Positions 17,707 to 24,979 of a stretch of DNA of 64,000 nt are shown piece after piece. Every line of letters begins with the position of its first letter. The first letter of the stretch is position 1. The position numbers and the translations under genes are program-made. The notes under the pieces are model-generated. The model was not told the DNA's origin. It did no database searches and saw nothing but the letters and a program-made list of their open reading frames with translations. The DNA lies in NCBI GenBank assembly GCA_034421575.1, contig DAOUKG010000017.1, positions 1 to 64,000 on the forward strand, read 5' to 3'. The stretch is from VXLM01 sp034421575. Its GTDB lineage: Bacteria > Chloroflexota > Dehalococcoidia > Lucifugimonadales > VXLM01.

Positions 17707-17736
17707 ATTATAGTACAGTTGTCTTTACGATTTCAA
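17707..17736 (-). promoter_or_regulatory. Promoter of purA-argS
   Basis: On the minus strand TTGAAA (17731-17736) and a consensus TATAAT (17707-17712) are separated by 18 bp. The predicted start, near 17700, coincides with the edge of the 26-bp palindrome. Confidence 0.75.
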
Positions 17737-17753
17737 CGATTCGGCGTGGAAAA

Positions 17754-18057
17754 TAACTGTTCAGACTTCGTGAGAGCGCTCAACGCGCACGACCACCGTC
17801 ATACCCGCGAAAGGAGACCCTTGCACAACAGACCCAACGGCCTGTCATTCCGAGCGCAGAGAGGAATCTAAGATGTCCTGCGGACCTCATTCGAGCCGTT
17901 TCAGCTACGGAACTTCACTTGAAGGGGAACGACTTTAGATTCCTCATTCCGCTCCGCTTCATTCGGAATGACAGGCGCCGGGGGTATTCAGGTTCCTCCG
18001 AAAGCGGGTATCCCTAGAGGGGGCGGGGCGTGTTCGTCTCATCAACTCTGAACACTT
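17754..18057. repeat. Family A repeat, copy 2
   Basis: This element begins TAACTGTTCAGACTTCGTGA and ends in an 'aactctgaacactt' arm. It is enlarged by an inserted pair of 'gtcattccgagcg...aggaatctaa' repeats facing each other (about 17840-17970). It is followed directly by copy 3; the two share the lead-in 'ggcgtggaaaataactg'/'ggcgtggggaataactg', so they look like a tandem duplication. Confidence 0.6.
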
Positions 18058-18069
18058 GGGCGTGGGGAA

Positions 18070-18179
18070 TAACTGTTCAGACTTCGTGAGAGCGCTCAAC
18101 GCGCACGACCACCGTCTTACCCGTGAAAACGGGTATCCATAGGGGTGGGGAGTGTTCGCCTCATCAACTCTGAACGCTT
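18070..18179. repeat. Family A repeat, copy 3
   Basis: This 110-bp unit has the standard left arm, the 'cgtgaaaacgggtatcca' core and the right arm 'atcaactctgaacgctta'. It sits 12 bp after copy 2. No gene is seen between purA's promoter and 18300 apart from these repeats. Confidence 0.6.
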
Positions 18180-18299
18180 ACCAAAGTTGCGGCCTCGCAT
18201 TAGCGGCTGGAAAAGCACTGGTTGACAACGTCGCACGATCCGATCAACGATCACGGCATCTCGCAGCTAGGCTTGAGCCTAGACGTGGGGGAGGCCCGA

Positions 18300-18485
18300 A
18301 TGCCGAATTACATGATATGGTTAGAACAGTCGGTCTCATGCCCGATTGTCATTGAGGCGGATACCGAATCGGAGGCTATCGACGAAGCCCTTTACCTGAA
18401 CCCTGACGACCTCGACTGGGACGTGGTTGAACACCATGTGTTCGAGATCGAGGAGTTGTCCGAAGAACCGATGCAGCATGGCTGA
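18300..18485 (+). CDS. Small acidic protein upstream of PLD nuclease
   Basis: This 61-residue protein (MPNYMIWLEQSVS...) is acidic, with a patch of Asp/Glu toward the C-terminus (DDLDWDVVEHHVFEIEELSE). The start at 18300 has a GGGGGAGG ribosome-binding site; the frame is open to 18222 but without one. It overlaps the PLD gene by 8 bp, so the two are co-translated. Family unknown; an inhibitor or partner of the nuclease is conceivable from its position and charge only. Confidence 0.6.
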   Translation: MPNYMIWLEQSVSCPIVIEADTESEAIDEALYLNPDDLDWDVVEHHVFEIEELSEEPMQHG

Positions 18486-19293
18486 TTTGCAGATTGTCAC
18501 GACGCCAACCCACGACTGGCTGGCGAAACACGCTCGGACTTGCACCAAGCGGATGCTTGTCGGGAGTCCGTATGTCAATAATGCCATCATCGAGTTGACG
18601 GATATGGTTCCCAAGGATGTGACCCGAACGCTGGTCACGCGAACCGACCTGCGAGACTTTGCCGTCGGTTCTTCCAATCTGGATACGCTTTGCGCTCTTG
18701 CAAAAGAGGGGGTGACGGTACGCAGTTTGAGCGGCCTTCATGCCAAGTTGTACGTCTTCGATGACTCTTCCGCACTGGTGACCTCGGCGAACGCCACCGC
18801 GTCCGGAATGTGGCGCAACCTCGAGTGCGGCCTGGGCACGGAGGACAAAGGGGTCGTGAAGGCTCTCGCTTGCTCCCTCATGAGTGGACTTGGCACGGGC
18901 GTACCACCCGAAGTATTTAGGATCGAGGACCTGGAAGAACTCTACCCGCCCCTAGAGGCAATCAAGGAATCTCTGCCGCAGCTCCCTCGTACCATAGTTG
19001 AAAAATCAGACGAGTCTACAATAGAAGAAACCATCTCTATCACTGATAGAGAAAAGCTCTTGCAGGGATTCTCAGGTTGGAAGAGGCTGACTCTTGAAGG
19101 AGTTCTGTCCATGCAGGATGACGAATTTGGACTGGACGACGTGTATAAAGTATGTGGCCCCTCTGCTGCCCAGCAATATCCAGAGAACCATAACGTAAAT
19201 GCTAAATTACGTCAGCAACTCCAATTGCTAAGGAATATCGGAATCATTGAGTTTGTGTCACCCGGAAACTATAGACGTACACTGACCGTGTGA
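18478..19293 (+). CDS. PLD-family nuclease with C-terminal winged-helix-like domain
   Basis: This 271-residue protein has one HKD-type motif in GLHAKLYVFDDSSALVTSAN (about residue 81-100), the phospholipase D superfamily catalytic signature also used by nucleases such as Nuc and BfiI. A single HKD means it would act as a dimer. The last 60 residues (LDDVYKVCGPSAAQQYPENH onward, with AKLRQQLQLLRNIGIIEFV) resemble the winged-helix tail of DpnI-type and several HNH restriction enzymes. A DNA-targeting nuclease, possibly restriction-related, is inferred. It is translationally coupled to the small acidic gene before it and to the DUF309 gene after it (GTGTGA overlap). Confidence 0.7.
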   Translation: MADLQIVTTPTHDWLAKHARTCTKRMLVGSPYVNNAIIELTDMVPKDVTRTLVTRTDLRDFAVGSSNLDTLCALAKEGVTVRSLSGLHAKLYVFDDSSALVTSANATASGMWRNLECGLGTEDKGVVKALACSLMSGLGTGVPPEVFRIEDLEELYPPLEAIKESLPQLPRTIVEKSDESTIEETISITDREKLLQGFSGWKRLTLEGVLSMQDDEFGLDDVYKVCGPSAAQQYPENHNVNAKLRQQLQLLRNIGIIEFVSPGNYRRTLTV

Positions 19294-19832
19294 GTCTTAC
19301 TCTGAATCCCTCCTCCATCACAACCGACCCCCTCACCAACCTCCCGACCATGCCGTTCCGCAACCGGCGGACGCTGGACGCACAATGGACCGACGCCCTG
19401 CGCGAGCATGGAATCGACAGGTTCGGCGACCAACGGTCAAATGAGCCGCCGCCGGAGTTGGAGCGGGCCATCGAGCAGTTCAACCGGGGCGAGTTCTGGG
19501 AGTGTCACGAGACGCTGGAGGACGTGTGGCTCGAAACGCCCTACCCGTTCCGGCTGTTCTACCACGCCGTCATCAAGACCGCGGTGGGGTTTCACCACCT
19601 GACCAGGCACAACCGCCACGGCGCGCGCGTCAAGCTGCGAGACGGCGTCGAGCTGCTTGCGCTGTTCCAGCCCGAATGTATGGGCGTGAGGACCGACCTG
19701 CTCCTGGCCGACACGACGGAATGGCTATCGTACGTGGATGTGCCGAAGGTCGCGTGGTCGGAACTCGACCGCCGCGCAAGGCCCCACATCCTAACCGTCC
19801 ATAGTGTCCCGTCTCAGAGATTCACCGAATAA
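19290..19832 (+). CDS. DUF309 domain protein
   Basis: This protein has up to 180 residues. The DUF309 hallmark FNRGEFWECHETLEDVWLE lies near residue 65, followed by a conserved GFHHLTRHNRHGA. DUF309 proteins are small helical proteins of unknown function, probably metal-binding through the E...CHE residues. The GTG start at 19290 overlaps the PLD gene stop; an ATG at 19350 would give a shorter, more typical N-terminus. Confidence 0.75.
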   Translation: MSLTLNPSSITTDPLTNLPTMPFRNRRTLDAQWTDALREHGIDRFGDQRSNEPPPELERAIEQFNRGEFWECHETLEDVWLETPYPFRLFYHAVIKTAVGFHHLTRHNRHGARVKLRDGVELLALFQPECMGVRTDLLLADTTEWLSYVDVPKVAWSELDRRARPHILTVHSVPSQRFTE

Positions 19833-20179
19833 ATCAGCCCGCGATTTATCCCCTCTCCCGTCGTGGGAGAGGGCTAGGGTGAGGGTTTGCGATGCCGATA
19901 AGCAAGAAGTCGGCCTAGGCACACCTAAATTCGGTGTCACTCCACCGCGAATGACACTGCACGGCTGCCCCCACCCGTCATTCCCGCATAGGAGGTCTTT
20001 GCGTAACCGTTCTCCCGCTGAGAGGGTGTCGGTGAAAGGGCATCATCCAGCTTCGGAGACGTCTCTGGATTCCCGCCCCGTATCGTGGTACGGGGTGACG
20101 TTCTTTCGCGGGAATGACGGTGGTTATGCAAAGGTCTCCAAAAGCGGGAATCCAGCACCTAGAACCCAACACCCAGCAC
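19833..20179. repeat. Repeat cluster including Family B element
   Basis: No gene is seen. The region contains the 'cccgtcgtgggagagggcta' repeat (about 19855-19888). It also contains a Family B unit at 19991-20139, bounded by GGAGGTCTTTGCGTAACC and its complement-like GGTTATGCAAAGGTCTCC, with a 'cccgccccgtatcgtggtac' core. A half-copy of the same arm occurs at 56048-56068. Confidence 0.55.
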
Positions 20180-20515
20180 CTACCCGTACAGGCCGTCCGT
20201 CTTCGCGGCCATGATGAAGTCGTTGCGGTGGAGGCCGCGTATCTTGTGCGTCCACCACGCGACGTTCACCCTGCCCCACTCGGTGATGATTCGCGGGTGA
20301 TGCCCCTCGTCCTCGGCGATCTCGCCAACCTTCTGAGAAAACTCCAAGGCCCCGGCGAAGTCGGAGAACTTGAAGGTCCGGTCGAGCCGCTTGATCTCGT
20401 CGACTTCCGTCAACTCCCAGTCCGACACGATTGGATGAAGTTCGGCGATCTCTTCCTGTGTGACTCTCGGAGAGTCTCTCCGGCACGCAACGCACTTTTC
20501 ACGAGCGAGTGTCAT
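20180..20515 (-). CDS. phhB: Pterin-4a-carbinolamine dehydratase
   Basis: This 111-residue protein belongs to the PCD/DCoH family, which recycles pterin cofactor after aromatic amino acid hydroxylation. The signature EGHHPRIITEWGRVNVAWWT followed by H.IRGLHRNDF is intact. An N-terminal CVAC pair (Cys8-x-x-Cys11) is an extra feature that could bind metal. No hydroxylase gene is adjacent, as is common in bacteria, where the protein may also act in molybdopterin or general pterin repair. Confidence 0.88.
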   Translation of the reverse strand: MTLAREKCVACRRDSPRVTQEEIAELHPIVSDWELTEVDEIKRLDRTFKFSDFAGALEFSQKVGEIAEDEGHHPRIITEWGRVNVAWWTHKIRGLHRNDFIMAAKTDGLYG

Positions 20516-21048
20516 GGCGTCCTCCGTAGTCGTGATGCTAGTACCGTGTGGTTGGACTCCATACTATCACGAAGGACACGGGCGGGCGGTCACTTCAATC
20601 GTAACTGTTCAGACTCGGTGAGACATGCAGGAATTGTCCTGCGCTGTCATTCTGAGGGGCCCAGCGACAAAGAATCTACAATCTCTCCCCCCGCCGAGGG
20701 AGATACAAAACCATCAATCTCTCCCCCGCCGAGGGAGATACAAAACCATCAATCTCTCCCCCACCGGGGGAGAGATACAGAGAGGGGGTTCTTCGTCATC
20801 CACCTCACCTACTCTGAACATTCACCACGCTCTTCCCCAATTTGACAAAGAAGAACACATGTACCACATTATCCATGAGCGGCTGCCGGCCGCCCACTCT
20901 CACGACAACGAGGAAGCGACACGATATGGCTCAACATGGCACAAATACAACAAGGGAAGACCTCGGAGAGCCATGCCCTTGCGCTTCTCCAACTTGCCCT
21001 GTGCCAAGCGCCCCGGGCGAAGTCGTGAACTTTACGATAACGAGAAAA

Positions 21049-21075
21049 ATGCAACAGAATGCAACACCATGCAAC
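21049..21075 (+). repeat. Family E: three ATGCAAC heptamers at 10-bp spacing
   Basis: ATGCAAC occurs at 21049, 21059 and 21069, exactly one helical turn apart. It is preceded by TTTACGATAACGAG and followed by AATTTTC. Analogous triplets with different but internally matched heptamers occur at 46791-46817 and 46889-46915, and a pair at 20926-20942. Confidence 0.6.
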
Positions 21076-21214
21076 GAATTTTCAAAAAATCTTCGGCTGG
21101 ACGGGCCCTCACCTCTCCCAGCACACCCACACATCCTGTCATTCCTCCGAAAAATTGCCCATCGCCAACCTCTCGTAGGGGCGGTTCGCGAACCGTCCCT
21201 AACCCTCACCGTGC

Positions 21215-21220
21215 TATAAT
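21215..21220 (+). promoter_or_regulatory. -10 box upstream of galU
   Basis: TGCTATAAT at 21212-21220 is an extended -10 element lying 36 bp before the galU ATG. No clear -35 box is seen at the right distance, where a palindromic repeat lies. Confidence 0.5.
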
Positions 21221-21256
21221 CGCCCGCAACCGGAACTGGGAGGCCCTTAGCCGGTG

Positions 21257-22120
21257 ATGAACGTGCGCAAGGCCGTCATTCCGACGGCGGGACTCGGCAC
21301 CCGCTTCCTTCCGGCGACGAAGGCCGTCCCCAAGGCGCTCCTGCCCGTGCTGGACACGCCGGTCATCCATCTCGCGGTGGAGGAGGCAGTTGCTGCCGGC
21401 ATCGACCACGTGACCATCGTCGTCTCGCCGCATCAAGGGGCGATGGAAGCCTACTTCAATGGATCATCCGACGTGGCGCGGATACTGGAGATGCAGGGGA
21501 GGTCCGCACTCCTCGAACGGGTATCCACCCTCACGAAGGCCGTGACCATCTCGTACGTCCAGCAGCCGGAGCCGCTCGGCAACGGTCACGCCGTGCTGGT
21601 CGCCCAGGAGGCGGTCGGTAACGAGCCATTCGCCGTGCTGTTCCCCGACGACGTAATCCTGGGCAGCGAGTCGACCGTCGGGCGGATGGCTGAAGTCTAT
21701 CGCGAGACTGGGGGGCCGGTCATAGGCGTGGCGGAAACGCCTGTGGAGACAATCCCGCAGAAGGGAGTCGTCACGCCCACGAGTCAGGACGGGCGGGTGT
21801 ATGAGATATCAGGCATCGTCGAGAAACCGTCCATCGAGGAGGCGCCGTCGAACCTGGCCGTCGTCGGACGGTACGTGCTTCCACCTGAGATTTTCTCCGC
21901 TCTGGAGCGCACGAGACCCGGGGCAGGCGGGGAGATATGGCTGGCCGACGGGATCGCCGCGCTGCTCAAGACGCACCGGGGGACGGCGTACCGTTTCCCG
22001 GGCGAGCTGTTCGACACCGGAGTGCCCGGCGGGTTGCTGAAGGCGTCGATTCGAGAAGCTCTCGACCGCGACGACATGTCGGATGAGATCCGGGCGTACA
22101 TTCGGGACTTGGCACTATAA
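21257..22120 (+). CDS. galU: UTP-glucose-1-phosphate uridylyltransferase
   Basis: This 287-residue enzyme makes UDP-glucose from UTP and glucose-1-phosphate for glycan and envelope synthesis. The nucleotidyltransferase motif AGLGTRFLPATKAVPKALLP is at the N-terminus, and the substrate-site residues in FAVLFPDDVILG and GIVEKPS are present. The ATG at 21257 is used; an overlapping GTG at 21254 would add one residue. A GGGAGG element lies about 13 nt upstream. The next gene starts 17 bp downstream and is likely co-transcribed. Confidence 0.93.
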   Translation: MNVRKAVIPTAGLGTRFLPATKAVPKALLPVLDTPVIHLAVEEAVAAGIDHVTIVVSPHQGAMEAYFNGSSDVARILEMQGRSALLERVSTLTKAVTISYVQQPEPLGNGHAVLVAQEAVGNEPFAVLFPDDVILGSESTVGRMAEVYRETGGPVIGVAETPVETIPQKGVVTPTSQDGRVYEISGIVEKPSIEEAPSNLAVVGRYVLPPEIFSALERTRPGAGGEIWLADGIAALLKTHRGTAYRFPGELFDTGVPGGLLKASIREALDRDDMSDEIRAYIRDLAL

Positions 22121-22137
22121 GAGGAGGAGGCCGTCAC

Positions 22138-22833
22138 ATGAAGCTGGTCATCATCGGCTGCGAGTACACGGGCACGACGACGCTGGGGTTCAGGATTCGG
22201 GACTGGATACACGAGGAGCTTGGAGGTTGGGTCAAGAATGTGCACGACCACGGCAAGTTCCCGTACTCGGTGACGCACGAGCAGGAGTACACCCCCGTGC
22301 CGAGCGATTTCACCCCGGAGGAGCAGGAGCAGCTCTGGGCGTTGAGCACGCGGACGAAAGAGACGATCATGCGGCACAACGTCGTGTACCACGTATCGGG
22401 ACTGTCGACGATGACGGGGATGAGGGACTCGGTGATGATCGGCCTCCACATCGAGGAGGGTATCTACGGGGAGCTATACCTGGGATTCGAGGGACGGCGG
22501 GACTTCATGAGCCACATGGAGGACAAGATACTGAGCGGGGGCACGGATACCGTGCTCTGCCACGTTACCGCGAGACCGGAGGTGGTCCGCAGGCGGATGG
22601 CGGAGAACCCGCATCCCAACGGCATCCTCAAGGACAGGGACGTGGAGTTGGTGCTGCAGAGATTCCGGGAGGAGTTCGAGCGGTCGCGGCTGACCCGCAA
22701 GATCGCGCTCGACACGTCCGACGCCACGGTTGAAGAGACGCTACAGGACTTCGTCCGCAAGATTACCCCGCACCTATCGGAGCAGGACCGCGAGGGAATG
22801 GCCGCGGTAGCGGCTGGGAGGGGGGCGTCGTGA
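22138..22833 (+). CDS. P-loop-like kinase-fold protein lacking the Walker lysine
   Basis: This 231-residue protein opens with MKLVIIGCEYTGTTTLG, which has the placement of a Walker A motif (GxxxxGK[ST]) but Thr where the lysine should be. The rest (a VHDHGKFPY segment, TVLCHVTARPEVVRRRM, and a C-terminal helical part) fits a nucleotide-kinase-like fold. Its function is unknown. It follows galU by 17 bp with a strong GAGGAGGAGG ribosome-binding site, suggesting a role linked to sugar-nucleotide or envelope metabolism, but this is only positional. Confidence 0.6.
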   Translation: MKLVIIGCEYTGTTTLGFRIRDWIHEELGGWVKNVHDHGKFPYSVTHEQEYTPVPSDFTPEEQEQLWALSTRTKETIMRHNVVYHVSGLSTMTGMRDSVMIGLHIEEGIYGELYLGFEGRRDFMSHMEDKILSGGTDTVLCHVTARPEVVRRRMAENPHPNGILKDRDVELVLQRFREEFERSRLTRKIALDTSDATVEETLQDFVRKITPHLSEQDREGMAAVAAGRGAS

Positions 22834-23018
22834 TTTGGCGGCGGGTTGCAAAGACCTCTTGAATTCTGTTTCCCATCTACAGGACGAGGACTCTAGATTC
22901 CTCATGTCGGTTGTCACCGATGCCACGAAACATGAAAATTGTAGGGGCGATTCGCGAATCGCCCCTGCTTTCACCCTCACCCCAGCCCTCTCCCGCGAAC
23001 GGGAGAGGGGGCAAATAG
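22834..23018. repeat. Intergenic palindromic repeats
   Basis: Between the convergent genes lie 'gtaggggcgattcgcgaat' plus its complement (22943-22965, identical to the copy near 159) and a 'ctctcccgcgaacgggagag' hairpin (about 22988-23008). Either stem could stop transcription. Confidence 0.55.
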
Positions 23019-23957
23019 CTAGCTCCCCCGCTCTTCCATAGCGCGGGCGTGGTAGAGGGACAGGCAGGTGGCGATGAAGGAGTTGACCGGCGTTGGGACG
23101 GACACCTCCGCGCCCATTCGGGCGACTGCGCCGTTGAGCACCTCGACCTCGATGGGGCTCCCGCGCATGAGGTCGGTGTACATGGACGAGGTGTTCTCGC
23201 CCTTGATGCTGACGAAGTAGTCGACCGTGGTATCGACGTAGTCTGGCGGGATATCCACGCCTATGGCTTGAGATACGGCATACGCCTCGCGCATGATGCT
23301 CCGAACGAACTCCAGCGTTTCCGGCGTCAGGACGACCTGGTCGAAGGTCGAGCGGGTGATGCACGTCGAGCCGCTGAGGCCGCAGATGTAGATGAACTTG
23401 CTCCATAGCTCCTTGGTGATGTCGTCGGCCACCTTGACGTCAATGCCCTCGACATCAAGCGCGTCACGGACGCGGGCGACGCGGTCCGACTCGCTGCCGT
23501 CCTCCTCGCCGAAGACGATGTCGGGGGCCTTGAGGCCGAACTCGCTGACGGCGCCCGGTCCCGTGCGAGTCGCGTCGATGTAGGTCAGTCCTGGGAGCAC
23601 GGCTTCCTCTCCGTAGGCCGCCGTAAGGGCGTCGACGCTGCCCATGCCGTTTTGCAGCGTGAGCACCACCGTGCCGTCACCGACGGCGGAGCCAATCGTC
23701 GGCACTCCCGTGTGGTTGTCGTAGCCCTTGACGCAGTAGAGGACCAGGTCGGCTTTCCACGTTCCGTCCGGGCGCTCAACGGCGGATGCCTGCACATTGA
23801 ACGTGCCGGAAGCGTCGCTCTTGACGCTCAGGCCGTCACGGTTGATCGCCTTGAGGTGGCTGCCACGGGCAATGAAGACCACCTCGTGGCCGGCCCGACT
23901 CAGCACGCCGCCGAAGTAGCCGCCCACGGCCCCCGATCCCATTATCAGTATCTTCAT
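23019..23957 (-). CDS. panE: 2-dehydropantoate 2-reductase
   Basis: This 312-residue NADPH-dependent enzyme reduces ketopantoate to pantoate in coenzyme A synthesis. The Rossmann motif GSGAVGGYFGG is at residue 7, the ALTLQNGMGS-like segment (VLTLQNGMGS) in the middle, and the catalytic-lysine region ITKELWSKFIYICG near residue 185. ApbA/PanE family members also include other 2-keto acid reductases, so the substrate is probable rather than certain. It is transcribed alone. Confidence 0.85.
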   Translation of the reverse strand: MKILIMGSGAVGGYFGGVLSRAGHEVVFIARGSHLKAINRDGLSVKSDASGTFNVQASAVERPDGTWKADLVLYCVKGYDNHTGVPTIGSAVGDGTVVLTLQNGMGSVDALTAAYGEEAVLPGLTYIDATRTGPGAVSEFGLKAPDIVFGEEDGSESDRVARVRDALDVEGIDVKVADDITKELWSKFIYICGLSGSTCITRSTFDQVVLTPETLEFVRSIMREAYAVSQAIGVDIPPDYVDTTVDYFVSIKGENTSSMYTDLMRGSPIEVEVLNGAVARMGAEVSVPTPVNSFIATCLSLYHARAMEERGS

Positions 23958-24275
23958 GGCGTGGAATACCTCCGATGGGCAGGTATGATATCCAGCGCAG
24001 ACGGCGACCGCAAACGCCCCCTCTCAGTATCTCTCTCCCGGCGGGCTGGCAGGGACAGGTATTTGTCTATCGCCCCACTCTCCATTGACCAGAAAGCAAC
24101 CTGACTCTGTCATTCTGAGCGAAGCGGAGCGGAGTCGAAGAATCTCAAATGTCTGCCACAACGTAAGGCCAACATAGAGCGTTCTTACGCTGCTTTCACT
24201 CTCGATCACGATACAAGCGTGACTCTGGCTGTCCGGACTTGAGGTCAAACTCAATATCGAACCCTGTACGGGGTC
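23958..24275. other. Intergenic region with dispersed repeat
   Basis: About 320 bp upstream of the toxin-antitoxin promoter. It holds one 'gtcattctgagcgaagcgga' repeat (about 24109-24150) and otherwise nothing recognisable. Confidence 0.5.
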
Positions 24276-24304
24276 TTGAATTCATGCTGAAAGCATGATA
24301 ACGT
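24276..24304 (+). promoter_or_regulatory. vapBC-type promoter with internal operator
   Basis: TTGAAT (24276-24281) and TAACGT (24299-24304) are 17 bp apart. The spacer contains the inverted repeat CATGCT-GAA-AGCATG (24283-24297), a likely operator for the ribbon-helix-helix antitoxin, placed where binding would block RNA polymerase. A second short palindrome, GTCATGAC, follows at 24303-24310. Confidence 0.6.
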
Positions 24305-24310
24305 CATGAC

Positions 24311-24544
24311 ATGGCTAATCTTCAAGTAAAGAATGTGCCGGATGCTCTTCACGAGCGGCTCCGCCGTCATGCACGGGAGAATAATCGCACCATAAGCGAG
24401 ACTGTGCTAACTGCCGTGGAGCGCGAGCTAGCGATGTGGGAGTGGCAGACTCGTTTGGATCAGCATCCCAAGACCGATCTCGGTGTGGAGGCGGCAGTCT
24501 TGCTTCAGGAAGAACGCGCGAATCGTGACATGGAGATCGGATGA
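24311..24544 (+). CDS. Ribbon-helix-helix antitoxin (FitA/VapB-like)
   Basis: This 77-residue protein starts with the RHH pattern MANLQVKNVPDALHERLRRH, followed by ARENNRTISETVLTAVEREL, typical of Arc/FitA DNA-binding antitoxins. The C-terminal half would bind and block the PIN toxin encoded next; the two genes overlap by 4 bp (ATGA). Autoregulation through the palindrome in its promoter is expected. Confidence 0.85.
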   Translation: MANLQVKNVPDALHERLRRHARENNRTISETVLTAVERELAMWEWQTRLDQHPKTDLGVEAAVLLQEERANRDMEIG

Positions 24545-24942
24545 CTCGATACGTCATCGACGCGTCCGTCGCGGTCGAGTATCTTCTGAAAACGCCTCTC
24601 GGCCTGTCCGTCGCCAACCTGATTGAGTCCGACCCACTAGTCGCGCCTGAGTTGTTGGACGCAGAAGTTCTGTCTGTCCTCCGCCGGGGGGTGCTAAGGG
24701 GCTTCCTTGAGGAGGACCGAGCTCTCCTTGCCGTCAATGTTCTGCAGCATTGGCCGGTGCATCGTATCGCTCATCGGGCGCTTGCTCGCATGGCGTGGGA
24801 ACATCGCCGGAATGTCAGCGCGTATGATGCCTTCTATGTCGCCGCTGCACGCCTTCACAATGTTCCCATTTTGACGGCGGACGGACGGCTATCGAGAGCG
24901 ACCGGTCTCGGTGTCGCGGTGCAGAACGTCCGGATGGGATGA
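24541..24942 (+). CDS. PIN-domain toxin (VapC-like ribonuclease)
   Basis: This 133-residue PIN domain has the acidic active-site residues: Asp7 in YVIDASVAVEYLL, Glu in LLDAEVLSVLRRG, and Asp in SAYDAFYVAAARL and ILTADGRLSRA. VapC toxins cleave tRNA or rRNA when freed from their antitoxin. It overlaps the antitoxin gene by 4 bp and converges on the amino-acid binding protein gene. Confidence 0.87.
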   Translation: MTRYVIDASVAVEYLLKTPLGLSVANLIESDPLVAPELLDAEVLSVLRRGVLRGFLEEDRALLAVNVLQHWPVHRIAHRALARMAWEHRRNVSAYDAFYVAAARLHNVPILTADGRLSRATGLGVAVQNVRMG

Positions 24943-24979
24943 CCCCACCGTCAGAACAGGCGTGGTCGTTCTCCTCCAG

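Larger units (their letters stand above)
20516..21256. repeat. Repeat-dense intergenic region before galU
   Basis: No convincing gene is seen in 740 bp. It contains a Family A unit (20602-20823) interrupted by about 2.5 tandem copies of a 36-37-bp repeat (20680-20772, 'tctcccccgccgagggagat' plus spacer). A TTGACA box follows near 20843. After that come two sets of 10-bp-spaced heptamers (20926-20942 and 21049-21075) and the 'taggggcggttcgcgaacc' palindrome (about 21175-21199). The galU -10 box closes the region. Confidence 0.6.

Noticed and set aside
20680..20772. Tandem 36-37-bp repeats as a CRISPR array
   Set aside because: Only about 2.5 units, contiguous with no variable spacers, and no cas genes nearby; it is a local duplication of a hairpin repeat.
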